NCBI RefSeq assembly: GCF_010501065.1
Contig: NZ_QVMM01000013.1
Span: 1-64,000, forward strand
Reading direction: 5' to 3'
DNA length: 64,000 nucleotides
From: Dysgonomonas sp. 216
Lineage (GTDB): Bacteria; Bacteroidota; Bacteroidia; Bacteroidales; Dysgonomonadaceae
Positions within the stretch are counted from its first letter, which is position 1. Each line of letters starts with the position of its first letter. The position numbers and the translations under genes are program-made. The notes under the pieces are model-generated. The model did not search any database and was not told the origin of the DNA. It was given only the letters and a program-made list of their open reading frames with translations. Below, piece by piece: positions 28,598-39,047 of the stretch.

Positions 28598-29293
28598 TTA
28601 TAGCACTAAATTCGGTTGTTTTTTTATCTCGTTCGATTCTATTATACCATCTTTTATATGTATAATCCGGTCGGTGGCATCGGCTACTTCTTGTTCGTGA
28701 GTGACAATGAGCATTGTAATACCATCGGTTGTGTTAATATCTCTCAACAAGGTCATAACTTCTTTCGATGTTTTACTGTCTAATGCTCCGGTTGGTTCGT
28801 CTGCCAGGATAATCTGAGGTTGTGCAATAAGTGCACGAGCTATGGCAACGCGTTGTTTTTGTCCACCTGAAAGCTCATTTGGCATGTGGTTGGCATGGCT
28901 TTTTATTCCCATCTTATCCAGATATTCAAGTGCTAATATGTTCCGTTTTTTTCGGCTGATGCCTTGATAATATAGAGGTAAGGCAACATTTTCCATCGCA
29001 TTTTTAAAAGAAATAAGATTGAAAGATTGGAATATGAATCCTATTTTTTTATTTCTTAGTTCGGCAGCTTTGGTTTCATTGAGGTTTCTGACAAGCACAT
29101 CGTCAAGATAATATTCACCCGTATCGTAATTGTCAAGTATGCCTAGTATATTCAGTAACGTAGATTTTCCTGACCCGGACGCTCCCATAATAGATAAAAA
29201 TTCACCTTTACTAACATCCATATTTATACCTTTCAGTACATGTAAGGGGGCCCCACTATAGTAGGTTTTATTGAGGTTTCTGATTCTTATCAC
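28598..29293 (-). CDS. ABC transporter ATPase, MacB/LolD type
   Basis: The 231-residue ATPase has Walker A GASGSGKST (37-45), signature LSGGQKQRVAIARA and Walker B IILADEPTGALD. It is the first gene of the operon that continues with two permeases, the adaptor and the TolC-like channel. Together they form a complete tripartite pump. The substrate (macrolide, peptide or lipid) cannot be inferred. Confidence 0.93.
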   Translation of the reverse strand: MIRIRNLNKTYYSGAPLHVLKGINMDVSKGEFLSIMGASGSGKSTLLNILGILDNYDTGEYYLDDVLVRNLNETKAAELRNKKIGFIFQSFNLISFKNAMENVALPLYYQGISRKKRNILALEYLDKMGIKSHANHMPNELSGGQKQRVAIARALIAQPQIILADEPTGALDSKTSKEVMTLLRDINTTDGITMLIVTHEQEVADATDRIIHIKDGIIESNEIKKQPNLVL

Positions 29294-29770
29294 GCCTTTT
29301 TGATGTATTTGTTATTACTTCCTGTTTTTCTGCTTAAAAAGTATATCCTCTTTGAAAAAGAAAAGATTCACAAAATTAACTTTATATTTATTTTTTGAAA
29401 TCTTTTTTTAGCATCATACTATTAATAAGTCGTAAAAAAAGGACGATTTGTTACAAATACACCCTGTTTTTAACTTTTTGTAACAGAAGTGCGCCGTCTC
29501 TTTGCCTGAGTGTCTGCGGCCGATCTCCTTAGTTAATAAATAGTCACTTTGCTTTATATATTATAAAAGCACATAATTGTTCTGCTTATTGTTGAAAAAA
29601 AACTATATTTGTGTTGCTAAAATAAGGTGCTAAAGGTATTGCATAACTGTGCCCCATTAGCTATGTATATAACACAGTTTAATTGTACTTGGATGGATTG
29701 GTACAACAGAAATAAAGCAAAACTGAAAGTATTATAAAACACAATTGATTATAAAAACTTTAGTATAAGT
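29294..29770 (+). promoter_or_regulatory. Divergent region and structured leader of glmS
   Basis: No gene is seen. A -7 element TATATTTG is at 29604-29611, without a well-placed -33 box. In the following leader of about 150 bases, AACTGTG (29645-29651) pairs with CACAGTT (29673-29679), and TTGTAC (29683-29688) pairs with GTACAA (29701-29706). Nothing resembling the glmS ribozyme core was recognised. The first 300 bases are AT-rich with nothing else to report. Confidence 0.45.
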
Positions 29771-31615
29771 ATGTGTGGAATAGTTGGATATATAGGCTTT
29801 AGAGAAGCTTATCCTATTTTAATAAAAGGGCTACGCCGCCTCGAATACAGAGGGTACGATAGTGCAGGTGTTGCAATAATAAATAACGAAAATCAACTGT
29901 CGGTATATAAGGCAAAAGGAAAGGTTGCCGATCTTGAAGAGTACTCGAAAGATAAAGATATTAGTGGTACTATTGGTATAGCGCATACCCGTTGGGCAAC
30001 ACATGGAGAGCCTAGCAATGCGAATGCTCACCCGCATTATTCTCAGTCGGAAAATCTGGCTCTTATACATAATGGAATAATCGAGAATTATGCAGTATTG
30101 AAAGCTGAGCTGTTAAAGAACGGTTATACGTTTCAAAGTAGTACCGATACCGAAGTGCTTGTGCAATGGATAGATTATATCTATAATATACACAAATGTG
30201 ATTTGTTTCATGCTGTGCAGATAGCATTAAATCAGGTAGTGGGAGCATATGCCATTGCAGTAATCGAAAAAGGAAATCCAGATCAAATTATAGCAGCCCG
30301 AAAAAGTAGCCCATTAGTAGTTGGTGTTGGCGAAAATGAATATTTTTTGGCATCGGATGCATCTCCAATAATCGAATATACTAATAAGGTTATTTATTTG
30401 GATGATGAGGAAATTGCAGTAATAAACCGACACGAAGATCCTAAAATATATACTATTTCGAATATTAAAAAGACTCCTGAAATAAAAGAGTTGGAAATGA
30501 ACCTCAGCCAATTGGAAAGAGGAGGGTATGACCACTTTATGCTGAAAGAGATATTCGAGCAGCCCGAGACGCTTAAAAACTGTATGAGCGGTCGGGTAAA
30601 TATCGAGGGTACAAATGTTACATTGTCGGGTATCATAGATCATAAGGAGAAATTCATAAATGCACGACGTATTCTTATTATTGCTTGTGGAACTTCGTGG
30701 CATGCAGGTTTAATCGGCGAATATTTATTTGAAGAATTCTGTCGCATTCCGGTAGAGGTGGAATATGCATCGGAGTTTAGATACAGGAATCCTGTTATCT
30801 GTGCTGATGATATTGTTATTGCTATATCGCAGTCGGGCGAGACTGCCGATTCGTTGGCTGCCATCGAACTAGCACGTAAAGCCGGAGCTTTTGTATATGG
30901 TGTATGTAACGTGGTTGGCTCGTCAATACCACGTAATACCGATTCGGGTTCGTATACACACTGTGGCCCGGAAATAGGGGTGGCTTCTACAAAAGCATTT
31001 ACAGCTCAGGTAACTGTGCTTACAATGATGGCTTTGGCTATTGCTAAAGAAAAAGGAACGATGCCGGAAGAGAATTATCTGTGTACGATTAAAGAGTTAC
31101 AGAATATTCCTTCAAAGATTGAGAAAATATTGTCGCAAAACGATAAGATAAAAGAGCTTTCGTTAATATTTACTTATGCTCAGAATTTTATATATCTGGG
31201 TAGGGGGTATAGTTATCCGGTAGCTTTGGAAGGAGCCCTTAAGCTAAAAGAAATATCGTATATACACGCCGAAGGTTACCCTGCAGCAGAAATGAAACAT
31301 GGACCTATTGCCCTTATCGATAATGAAATGCCCATTGTTGCGATAGCTACTCACAATACAATATACGAAAAGGTTGTAAGTAATATTCAAGAAATAAAAG
31401 CACGGAACGGACGTGTTATTGCTATAATTAACGAAGGCGACGAGTCTATAAAAGAATTGGCAGATCACTATATCGAAATACCCGAAACAAAAGAGTGTCT
31501 CGATCCGCTGTTGTCGTCAATACCTTTGCAATTATTGGCTTATCACATAGCTGTAAATAAAAATCGTGATGTGGATATGCCGCGTAATCTTGCCAAATCG
31601 GTAACTGTAGAATAA
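29771..31615 (+). CDS. glmS: Glucosamine-6-phosphate synthase (isomerizing)
   Basis: The 614-residue enzyme starts MCGIVGYIGF. Cys2 becomes the N-terminal nucleophile of the glutaminase domain after Met removal. RWATHGEPSNANAHPH lies in that domain, followed by two SIS isomerase domains (CGTSWHAGL; SQSGETADS; AEMKHGPIALI) and the C-terminal PRNLAKSVTVE tail. It converts fructose-6-phosphate and glutamine to glucosamine-6-phosphate for cell-wall and LPS sugars. Confidence 0.97.
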   Translation: MCGIVGYIGFREAYPILIKGLRRLEYRGYDSAGVAIINNENQLSVYKAKGKVADLEEYSKDKDISGTIGIAHTRWATHGEPSNANAHPHYSQSENLALIHNGIIENYAVLKAELLKNGYTFQSSTDTEVLVQWIDYIYNIHKCDLFHAVQIALNQVVGAYAIAVIEKGNPDQIIAARKSSPLVVGVGENEYFLASDASPIIEYTNKVIYLDDEEIAVINRHEDPKIYTISNIKKTPEIKELEMNLSQLERGGYDHFMLKEIFEQPETLKNCMSGRVNIEGTNVTLSGIIDHKEKFINARRILIIACGTSWHAGLIGEYLFEEFCRIPVEVEYASEFRYRNPVICADDIVIAISQSGETADSLAAIELARKAGAFVYGVCNVVGSSIPRNTDSGSYTHCGPEIGVASTKAFTAQVTVLTMMALAIAKEKGTMPEENYLCTIKELQNIPSKIEKILSQNDKIKELSLIFTYAQNFIYLGRGYSYPVALEGALKLKEISYIHAEGYPAAEMKHGPIALIDNEMPIVAIATHNTIYEKVVSNIQEIKARNGRVIAIINEGDESIKELADHYIEIPETKECLDPLLSSIPLQLLAYHIAVNKNRDVDMPRNLAKSVTVE

Positions 31616-31644
31616 TCAGTATTTATCTGATATATAATCATGGA

Positions 31645-31675
31645 GAGGCTAAAGAATTTTTAGCCTCTTTTTTTT
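31645..31675 (+). terminator. Terminator of glmS
   Basis: GAGGCTAAA (31645-31653) and TTTAGCCTC (31659-31667) form a perfect 9-bp stem followed by eight T's. Confidence 0.9.
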
Positions 31676-31736
31676 CTCTATGCAAACTATATTAGTTGTG
31701 TGTTGTTCTATAATAAATAATTATATAGTATTGAAG

Positions 31737-32777
31737 ATGAAGAAGGTAATGTTTGTTTTAGTGTTTGTTGTGTTATTGCTTGATGTAAGTAAAGCGGGTG
31801 CATGTACACGAATTGTTTATCAAGGTCCTAATAACACTATACTAACAGCCAGATCGATGGACTGGAAAGAGGATAGTATGACCAATTTGTGGATATTTCC
31901 ACGGGGGATGGACAGAAATGGCGAAATAGGTAAAAACCCAATGACATGGAAATCGAAGTATGGAAGTGTTGTAGCGGCTGCTTATGATATTTGCAGCACA
32001 GACGGAATGAACGAAAAAGGACTTGTTGCAAATTTACTTTGGTTGGCCGAGTCGGAGTATCCACAATGGGATGGAAAAAGACCTGCGCTGTCTATAGCTG
32101 CTTGGGTGCAGTATATGCTCGATAATTTTGCAACGGTTGATGAAGCGGTTACTGCAATAGAGGATAATAAATTCGATGTGGTATCGGATCAGATGCCGGA
32201 TGGATCGCGAATGGCAACTTTGCATCTTTCTATTTCGGACGCAACAGGCGATAATGCTATATTTGAGTATGTGAAAGGAAAGTTAGTTATTCATCACGAC
32301 AGATCGTATCAGGTAATGACAAACTCTCCGGTGTTTCACGAACAACTAGCTTTAAATAATTATTGGAAAACTATTGGAGGATTAACCTTTCTTCCCGGAA
32401 CAAACAGGGCTGCGGACAGATTTGTCAGGGCATCTTATTATATAAATGTGATTCCAAAAGTAGAGGATATAAGAACGGCAGTTGCCAGCGTGTTTAGTGT
32501 CATTCGTAATACATCGGTTCCTTTTGGTATAAGTACGCCAAACGAACCTAACATCTCGTCTACCAGATGGCGAACAGTTTCGGATCAGAAGAATAAAATA
32601 TATTTTTATGAATCAACCCTTTATCCAAATGTATTTTGGGTCGATTTCAAAAGTGTTGATTTTTCGGAGAAAGCTCCGGTAAAGAAACTCGATTTACTGA
32701 AAGGAGAGACTTTTGCCGGGAATGCTTCGGGCGAATTTGTTGTGTCCGAGCCTTTTAAGTTTTTAGGAATTGATTAA
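31737..32777 (+). CDS. Linear amide C-N hydrolase, choloylglycine hydrolase family
   Basis: The start at 31737 opens a signal peptide whose removal before Cys23 would expose the catalytic N-terminal cysteine (GACTRIVY). Arg39 and Asp42 (TARSMDW) and Asn196 (MTNSP) stand at the same distances from this cysteine as in bile salt hydrolases (C2, R18, D21, N175). GTNRAADRFVRAS supplies a further arginine. At 346 residues it matches exported Bacteroidales members, some of which cleave conjugated bile acids, penicillin V or N-acyl amides. Which of these applies is unknown. It may be co-transcribed with glmS only by read-through. Confidence 0.88.
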   Translation: MKKVMFVLVFVVLLLDVSKAGACTRIVYQGPNNTILTARSMDWKEDSMTNLWIFPRGMDRNGEIGKNPMTWKSKYGSVVAAAYDICSTDGMNEKGLVANLLWLAESEYPQWDGKRPALSIAAWVQYMLDNFATVDEAVTAIEDNKFDVVSDQMPDGSRMATLHLSISDATGDNAIFEYVKGKLVIHHDRSYQVMTNSPVFHEQLALNNYWKTIGGLTFLPGTNRAADRFVRASYYINVIPKVEDIRTAVASVFSVIRNTSVPFGISTPNEPNISSTRWRTVSDQKNKIYFYESTLYPNVFWVDFKSVDFSEKAPVKKLDLLKGETFAGNASGEFVVSEPFKFLGID

Positions 32778-32800
32778 ATAATATGTAGAAAAAATAAATA

Positions 32801-32831
32801 AGAGGCGGTAATTTATAAATTACTGCCTTCT
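32801..32831 (+). terminator. Terminator of the amide hydrolase gene
   Basis: GAGGCGGTAATT and AATTACTGCCTTC pair with G-T wobbles around a 4-base loop. The T-run after it is short. Confidence 0.55.
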
Positions 32832-32877
32832 TTATGCCTCAGATATATTTTATTACATTTTTTTATTGAAACTGTGG

Positions 32878-32907
32878 TTTGTATGTCGTGAAAAATGAGT
32901 ATATTTG
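32878..32907 (+). promoter_or_regulatory. Promoter of guaB
   Basis: TTTG at 32878-32881 and TATATTTG at 32900-32907 are 18 bases apart, 29 bases before the guaB ATG. Confidence 0.75.
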
Positions 32908-32924
32908 CACGCAATAATTTTTAA

Positions 32925-34412
<1,488 letters not shown>

Positions 34413-34438
34413 GTTGTCAAACAAATGACATTCATATA

Positions 34439-34474
34439 AAAAGGCTGTTCAAATTGAAGTGAACAGCCTTTTCT
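34439..34474. terminator. Terminator between convergent guaB and folD
   Basis: AAAAGGCTGTTCA (34439-34451) and TGAACAGCCTTTT (34460-34472) form a perfect 13-bp stem with an 8-base loop. Confidence 0.9.
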
Positions 34475-34497
34475 GTATAATAAAGGATTATCTGTTG

Positions 34498-35379
34498 TTA
34501 TTTGTAAATCTCTTTCTTTCCGGCAAGCAATGTATTTCGCATCAGCGATATAATTGTCATAGGGCCTACACCTCCGGGAACAGGTGTGATGTACGATGCT
34601 TTTTCCGATACATCGTTAAAAGCAACATCACCTTTCAGACGGAAGCCCGATTTAGTCTCGGTTGATGGTACACGGGTTGTGCCCACATCAATAATAACCG
34701 CACCGTCTTTTACCATATCGCCTTTCAGAAACTCGGGAACACCCAAAGCTGCGATAATTATATCGGCTTGCAAACACATTTCTTTTATGTTTGGGGTGCG
34801 GCTATGGCATACGGTTACAGTAGCATCGCCCGGATAAGCTTTTTGCATCATAAGACTGGCAACTGGTTTACCCACAATATTGCTGCGCCCTAAAACAACA
34901 CAATGTTTTCCTTGGGTTTCTATATTATAGCGTTTCAACAGCTCAAGTATTCCGGCAGGTGTTGCCGATACAAAACAAGGCAAACCAATAGACATGCGCC
35001 CAACATTTATCGGGTGAAAACCGTCTACGTCTTTGCGGTAGTCAATAGCTTCGATAACTTTTTGTTCCGAAATATGTTTCGGTAACGGAAGCTGTACAAT
35101 AAAACCGTCTACATCAGGGTCTTGGTTCAATTGGTCGACACATGCCAGTAGTTCGGTTTCGGTAACATTATCTTCGAATCTGATAAGGCTCGATTTAAAA
35201 CCAACTTCTTCGCATGTACGGACTTTGCTGGCTACATAAGTTTCGCTACCACCATCGTGCCCAACCAATACCGCAGCAAGATGAGGCGTTTTGCCCCCTG
35301 CCTGTTTTATTTGTTTAACTTCTTCGGCTATCTCAAGCTTTATTTGAGCCGCAATTGCTTTCCCGTCTATTATTTGCAT
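34498..35379 (-). CDS. folD: Methylenetetrahydrofolate dehydrogenase/cyclohydrolase FolD
   Basis: The 293-residue bifunctional enzyme has the signatures [17 protein letters not shown] (with catalytic Lys), [25 protein letters not shown] for NADP binding, and [11 protein letters not shown] at the C-terminus. It interconverts methylene-, methenyl- and formyl-THF. A -7 element TATCTTTG (minus strand, 35408-35415) is a possible promoter. It shares folate metabolism with metF and purU elsewhere in the window. Confidence 0.96.
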   Translation of the reverse strand: MQIIDGKAIAAQIKLEIAEEVKQIKQAGGKTPHLAAVLVGHDGGSETYVASKVRTCEEVGFKSSLIRFEDNVTETELLACVDQLNQDPDVDGFIVQLPLPKHISEQKVIEAIDYRKDVDGFHPINVGRMSIGLPCFVSATPAGILELLKRYNIETQGKHCVVLGRSNIVGKPVASLMMQKAYPGDATVTVCHSRTPNIKEMCLQADIIIAALGVPEFLKGDMVKDGAVIIDVGTTRVPSTETKSGFRLKGDVAFNDVSEKASYITPVPGGVGPMTIISLMRNTLLAGKKEIYK

Positions 35380-35431
35380 ATTGATAGAGTTTTGTTGTTT
35401 TTGTTTACAAAGATAAAAAAATACAACTATT

Positions 35432-36211
35432 TTACTCTATGTTTTTCCGCACCTGTGTGAGAAAAGCTTTCATACCTTCCGAGTCTTTCTTTTCTATCAT
35501 TCCCAGCAAAAGTTTCAACTGATCGCGTATCAATTTAACCTGTTCGGGTGTGTGAGGGTTGAAAAGAATTTCGGTCAGTAAGAAATCGTCTTCCGATAAC
35601 AATCCCTGAGCAATATTCATGTGTCGCTTAAACGTTGTTCCGGGTGCTTCCTGATGTTTCATTACCGATGCAAACACCAAAGTTGAAGCAAATGGGATAG
35701 ACAGCGAATAAGCAATTGTTTCGTCATGCTCTTCAAATGTATATTCAAATACATTTAGTTTCAGGCTGGTGTATAAATCTTTGAAGAATATTTTGCCCCA
35801 GTGGTTCGATTCCGAGATAACAATGGCGCTTTGTGTACTGAGGTCGGACAGGCTGGCAAATGTAGGGCCAAACATCGGGTGGGTCGATGTGTAGGGGCGT
35901 CCTGTTTTCTCGTAATATTCTTTCAATCCTGTTTTAACCGATGCTATATCCGATAAAATGCACTGATCGTCCAAATATGGCAATACCATCTCGAAGGCAT
36001 CGATTGTATACTTTACAGTTGCGGCGTTTATTACAATTTCGGGGGCAAAATCCTGTATTTCTTCGGGATTGCTCATGCGCACAACGTTGTATACAAACCT
36101 TAGGCGTTTAGGGTCTACGTCGAAAACGGCAACATCGTGGTCGAAACTCAATACATCGGCAAAAAAAGAACCCATCTTTCCTGCACCCAGAATAAGTATT
36201 TTCATCTTCAT
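35432..36211 (-). CDS. tyrA: Prephenate dehydrogenase
   Basis: The 259-residue protein has the dinucleotide motif [14 protein letters not shown] and the TyrA-specific segments [24 protein letters not shown] and [22 protein letters not shown]. It converts prephenate to 4-hydroxyphenylpyruvate for tyrosine. It is the last gene of the aromatic operon, 13 bases after the DAHP synthase gene. The operon's leader also carries Tyr codons. Confidence 0.92.
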   Translation of the reverse strand: MKMKILILGAGKMGSFFADVLSFDHDVAVFDVDPKRLRFVYNVVRMSNPEEIQDFAPEIVINAATVKYTIDAFEMVLPYLDDQCILSDIASVKTGLKEYYEKTGRPYTSTHPMFGPTFASLSDLSTQSAIVISESNHWGKIFFKDLYTSLKLNVFEYTFEEHDETIAYSLSIPFASTLVFASVMKHQEAPGTTFKRHMNIAQGLLSEDDFLLTEILFNPHTPEQVKLIRDQLKLLLGMIEKKDSEGMKAFLTQVRKNIE

Positions 36212-36224
36212 CGATTTCCTATTA

Positions 36225-37286
36225 TTATTTATTCATTATTTCAACTTGTTGGCGAACCGATTCTTCGTGGATGGCTTCGAGCACAACACGCATAAATTCG
36301 GGGTTCATGCCCATTTCGGTAGCTTGTGCTATACGCTTGCTTAGTATTTCGCCATAGCGTCCTGTCTGAACGATAAGCATGTTATGCTCTTTTTTGAATG
36401 TTCCTATTTCGCACGACACACGCATACGCTTTGCCAGTAGTTCAAGTAATTGATCGTCAAGTTCGTCAATTTGTTTACGTAGATGAGACAAATCTTCGGT
36501 CGATTGTTTTTCTTCGCGTATAACAATTGTTTCAAGAATCTCTTTCAGTCTATCCGGTGTAACCTGCTGTGCAGCATCGCTCCAAGCCTCTTCGGGTTTG
36601 CAGTGTGTTTCGATAATGAGTCCTTCGAAATTCAAGTCCATAGCTTGTTGCGAAAGAGGTAGTATAAGATCGCGTTTACCTCCGATATGACTGGGGTCGC
36701 AGATAACAGGCAGGTCGGGGTAGCGTCTTTTTAATTCGATAGGTATATGCCATTGGGGTAGGTTACGGTATATCTTTTTGTCGTACGAGCTGAATCCACG
36801 GTGTATTGCTCCTAACTTTGTAAGTCCCACATTACTTAATCGCTCTAAAGCTCCTATCCAAAGTTCAAGATCGGGGTTCACAGGGTTTTTTACCAAAACC
36901 GGAATATCTACACCCTGAAGAGCTTCGGCTATCTCTTGTACGGCAAATGGATTAGCTGTTGTTCGTGCTCCTATCCAGAGCATGTCTATTCCGTATTTTA
37001 ATGCTTCGTAAACATGTTTCTGCGTAGCCACTTCGGTCGAAACATACATGCCTGTCTCTTGTTTTACACGTTTCAACCAAGCCAATCCTTCGCTACCAAC
37101 GCCTTCAAAACCTCCGGGTTTTGTGCGGGGTTTCCATATTCCGGCGCGCATTATTTTTATTCCGTTTGCGGCCAGTTTGCGGGCTGTGTTCATTACCTGT
37201 TCTTCTGTTTCGGCACTGCAAGGTCCTGCTATTACCATCGGACGTTTAACGTCTACTCCCGGTAGTAAAATCGATTCTAATTTCAT
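36225..37286 (-). CDS. Bifunctional DAHP synthase / chorismate mutase
   Basis: The 353-residue protein joins a type I-beta DAHP synthase (about 1-260; GPCSAETEEQV, GIWKPRTKPGGFEGVG, IHRGFSSYDKK, CDPSHIGGKR) to a C-terminal AroQ-type chorismate mutase (about 270-353; LRKQIDELDDQLLELLAKRMRV). One gene therefore supplies the first step of the shikimate pathway and the branch to prephenate. Such fusions are usually feedback-controlled through the mutase domain. It is the fourth gene of the operon. Confidence 0.94.
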   Translation of the reverse strand: MKLESILLPGVDVKRPMVIAGPCSAETEEQVMNTARKLAANGIKIMRAGIWKPRTKPGGFEGVGSEGLAWLKRVKQETGMYVSTEVATQKHVYEALKYGIDMLWIGARTTANPFAVQEIAEALQGVDIPVLVKNPVNPDLELWIGALERLSNVGLTKLGAIHRGFSSYDKKIYRNLPQWHIPIELKRRYPDLPVICDPSHIGGKRDLILPLSQQAMDLNFEGLIIETHCKPEEAWSDAAQQVTPDRLKEILETIVIREEKQSTEDLSHLRKQIDELDDQLLELLAKRMRVSCEIGTFKKEHNMLIVQTGRYGEILSKRIAQATEMGMNPEFMRVVLEAIHEESVRQQVEIMNK

Positions 37287-37299
37287 ATTATTTACTATT

Positions 37300-37857
37300 T
37301 TATATTTGTTTCAAATTTAATGTCATTCTAATATCATCCGAGTAGCTTCCGTCGGATAACCTAACGAAGCCTTTAGCTCTGCCTGTCTCTTCGAATCCAA
37401 AGCTCCGGTATAATCTCATCCCCGCTTCATTCGTGCCCATTACCTGTAGCCACAATACTTCTAAGGTGGTATTGTGTTTTACGTAATTGGTTGCAGCCTC
37501 AAACAAGGCTGTACCGAGCCCGATCCTTCTCCATTCTTTCAATATGCCAATTCCCACCACTGCTGTGTGGCTCAGCATATTTCTGCTGGAAGCCGTAACG
37601 TCCAGATTTCCTATTATCTGTCCTTTGTGAGTTGCAACCAGCAAAATGCTGTTTCCGGAATTCCGGAACGACTGAATCCACCTCCAGCCTTGCTCGATGG
37701 TCAAACTGAACTCTCCGGCAGTGTAGGGTATAAATTCGCTATCTTCGATGTATTCTTTAATCGTAGTAAGTAAATCGGGCGTATCCTGTATGGTAGCTTC
37801 TCTTATCTCTACTAATTGTTCGTCTTTGAGGGTTATATGTTGTGGTGCAAATCTCAT
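37300..37857 (-). CDS. GNAT acetyltransferase inside the aromatic operon
   Basis: The 185-residue protein is a RimJ/RimL- or SpeG-like GNAT: VEIREATIQDTPDLLTTIKEYI, the CoA loop WRRIGLGTALFEAA, and GMRLYRSFGFEETGRAKGFVR. The substrate is unknown. Its ATG overlaps the aminotransferase stop by 4 bases and the next gene starts 13 bases later, so it is fully embedded between two aromatic biosynthesis genes. A role in aromatic metabolism is possible but unproven. Confidence 0.82.
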   Translation of the reverse strand: MRFAPQHITLKDEQLVEIREATIQDTPDLLTTIKEYIEDSEFIPYTAGEFSLTIEQGWRWIQSFRNSGNSILLVATHKGQIIGNLDVTASSRNMLSHTAVVGIGILKEWRRIGLGTALFEAATNYVKHNTTLEVLWLQVMGTNEAGMRLYRSFGFEETGRAKGFVRLSDGSYSDDIRMTLNLKQI

Positions 37858-39020
37858 TTTATTTTTTCAATTCTTTCTAATGCCTGTTTTAACATGATCT
37901 CATTGCAGCAAAGCGATATTCGTATATAGCGTTCGCCTTTGCTGCCGAATATAAATCCGGGGGTTATAAATACTTTTGCATCGTATAATATTTTGTCGGC
38001 TAATTCGCCACTGTCTTTATAATTTGCGGGAATTTTACCCCACAGAAACATCCCGACCTGATTTTTATCGTATGTGCAGCCTAATTCATCCATAATTGCT
38101 TCGGCATACTGACGGCGTTTAGCATATAACTCGATGTTATTTGCCCGATGCCATTCTTCTGTATTATGTAGCGCGGCCACAGTTGCTAACTGCATGGGTT
38201 TAAATATCCCGCTTTCGATATTGCTTAGTACCTTTAATATCCATTGAATAAATTGAGGATTTGAAGCAACCATCCCGATTCTCCATCCGGGCATATTGTG
38301 CGATTTGCTCATCGAATTAAGTTCGATACAAATATCTTTTGCGCCTTCCACTTGCATTATACTCAACGGCTTTTCGTTCAGAATCATGCTGTACGGATTG
38401 TCGTGGGCGATAATTATACCATGCTTTTTGCCGAAAGCAACCAGTTTTTCGAACAACTCAGCAGATCCGTTTGCCCCTGTTGGCATATTCGGATAGTTTA
38501 CCCACATGAGTTTGATTTTTGATAAATCTGTTTTTTCTAATGCTTCGAAATCGGGTTGCCAGTTATTATTTTCATCCAGATCGTATGTGCAAATTTCGGC
38601 ACCTACCAAACGACTTACCGATGTATAGGTTGGATAACCGGGATTTGGAACAAGCACGCCATCGCCGGGATTCAAAAAAGCCATAGATATATGTAGTATT
38701 CCTTCTTTTGAACCTATTAATGGCTGAATTTCGTTTGCAGGGTTTAATTCTACATTATATAACTTTTTGTACCAATCGGCAAATGCTTGCCTTAATTCGG
38801 GTATTCCAACATGCGACTGGTAGCCATGTGCGTTTGGGTCTTTTGCCGCATTGCTTAATGTATCGGTGGCTTCGGCAGAAGGAGGTAAATCGGGACTGCC
38901 AATACCCAAACTGATAACATTCAGTCCCCGTGCATTCATTTCTGCCACTTCTTTCAGTTTAATGGAGAAATAGTATTCGTTTACCGAATCGAGTCTTTTT
39001 GCAGGTACTATTTTTTTCAT
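37854..39020 (-). CDS. Class I/II PLP aminotransferase of the aromatic operon
   Basis: The 388-residue fold-type I enzyme has the PLP lysine Lys239 in SMSKSHNMPGWR, the NYPNMPTGA segment, and HDNPYSMI. Its nearest named relatives by pattern are LL-diaminopimelate/aspartate-type aminotransferases. From its place between pheA and the DAHP synthase-mutase gene, the inferred reaction is transamination of phenylpyruvate and hydroxyphenylpyruvate, or of prephenate. It starts 27 bases after pheA. Confidence 0.88.
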   Translation of the reverse strand: MKKIVPAKRLDSVNEYYFSIKLKEVAEMNARGLNVISLGIGSPDLPPSAEATDTLSNAAKDPNAHGYQSHVGIPELRQAFADWYKKLYNVELNPANEIQPLIGSKEGILHISMAFLNPGDGVLVPNPGYPTYTSVSRLVGAEICTYDLDENNNWQPDFEALEKTDLSKIKLMWVNYPNMPTGANGSAELFEKLVAFGKKHGIIIAHDNPYSMILNEKPLSIMQVEGAKDICIELNSMSKSHNMPGWRIGMVASNPQFIQWILKVLSNIESGIFKPMQLATVAALHNTEEWHRANNIELYAKRRQYAEAIMDELGCTYDKNQVGMFLWGKIPANYKDSGELADKILYDAKVFITPGFIFGSKGERYIRISLCCNEIMLKQALERIEKIK

Positions 39021-39047
39021 ATATGCTTCTTGTTATTTCAATCTTAA

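Noticed and set aside
29294..29400. A 32-codon ATG frame upstream of glmS starting near 29303
   Set aside because: It is hydrophobic only because the region is AT-rich, with no ribosome site and no promoter in place.
29612..29770. glmS ribozyme
   Set aside because: The leader has only two simple hairpins and nothing resembling the double-pseudoknot core.
35811..35825. GGTTCGATTCC, a tRNA T-loop-like sequence
   Set aside because: It lies inside tyrA with no acceptor stem or CCA partner. No tRNA gene was found in the window.
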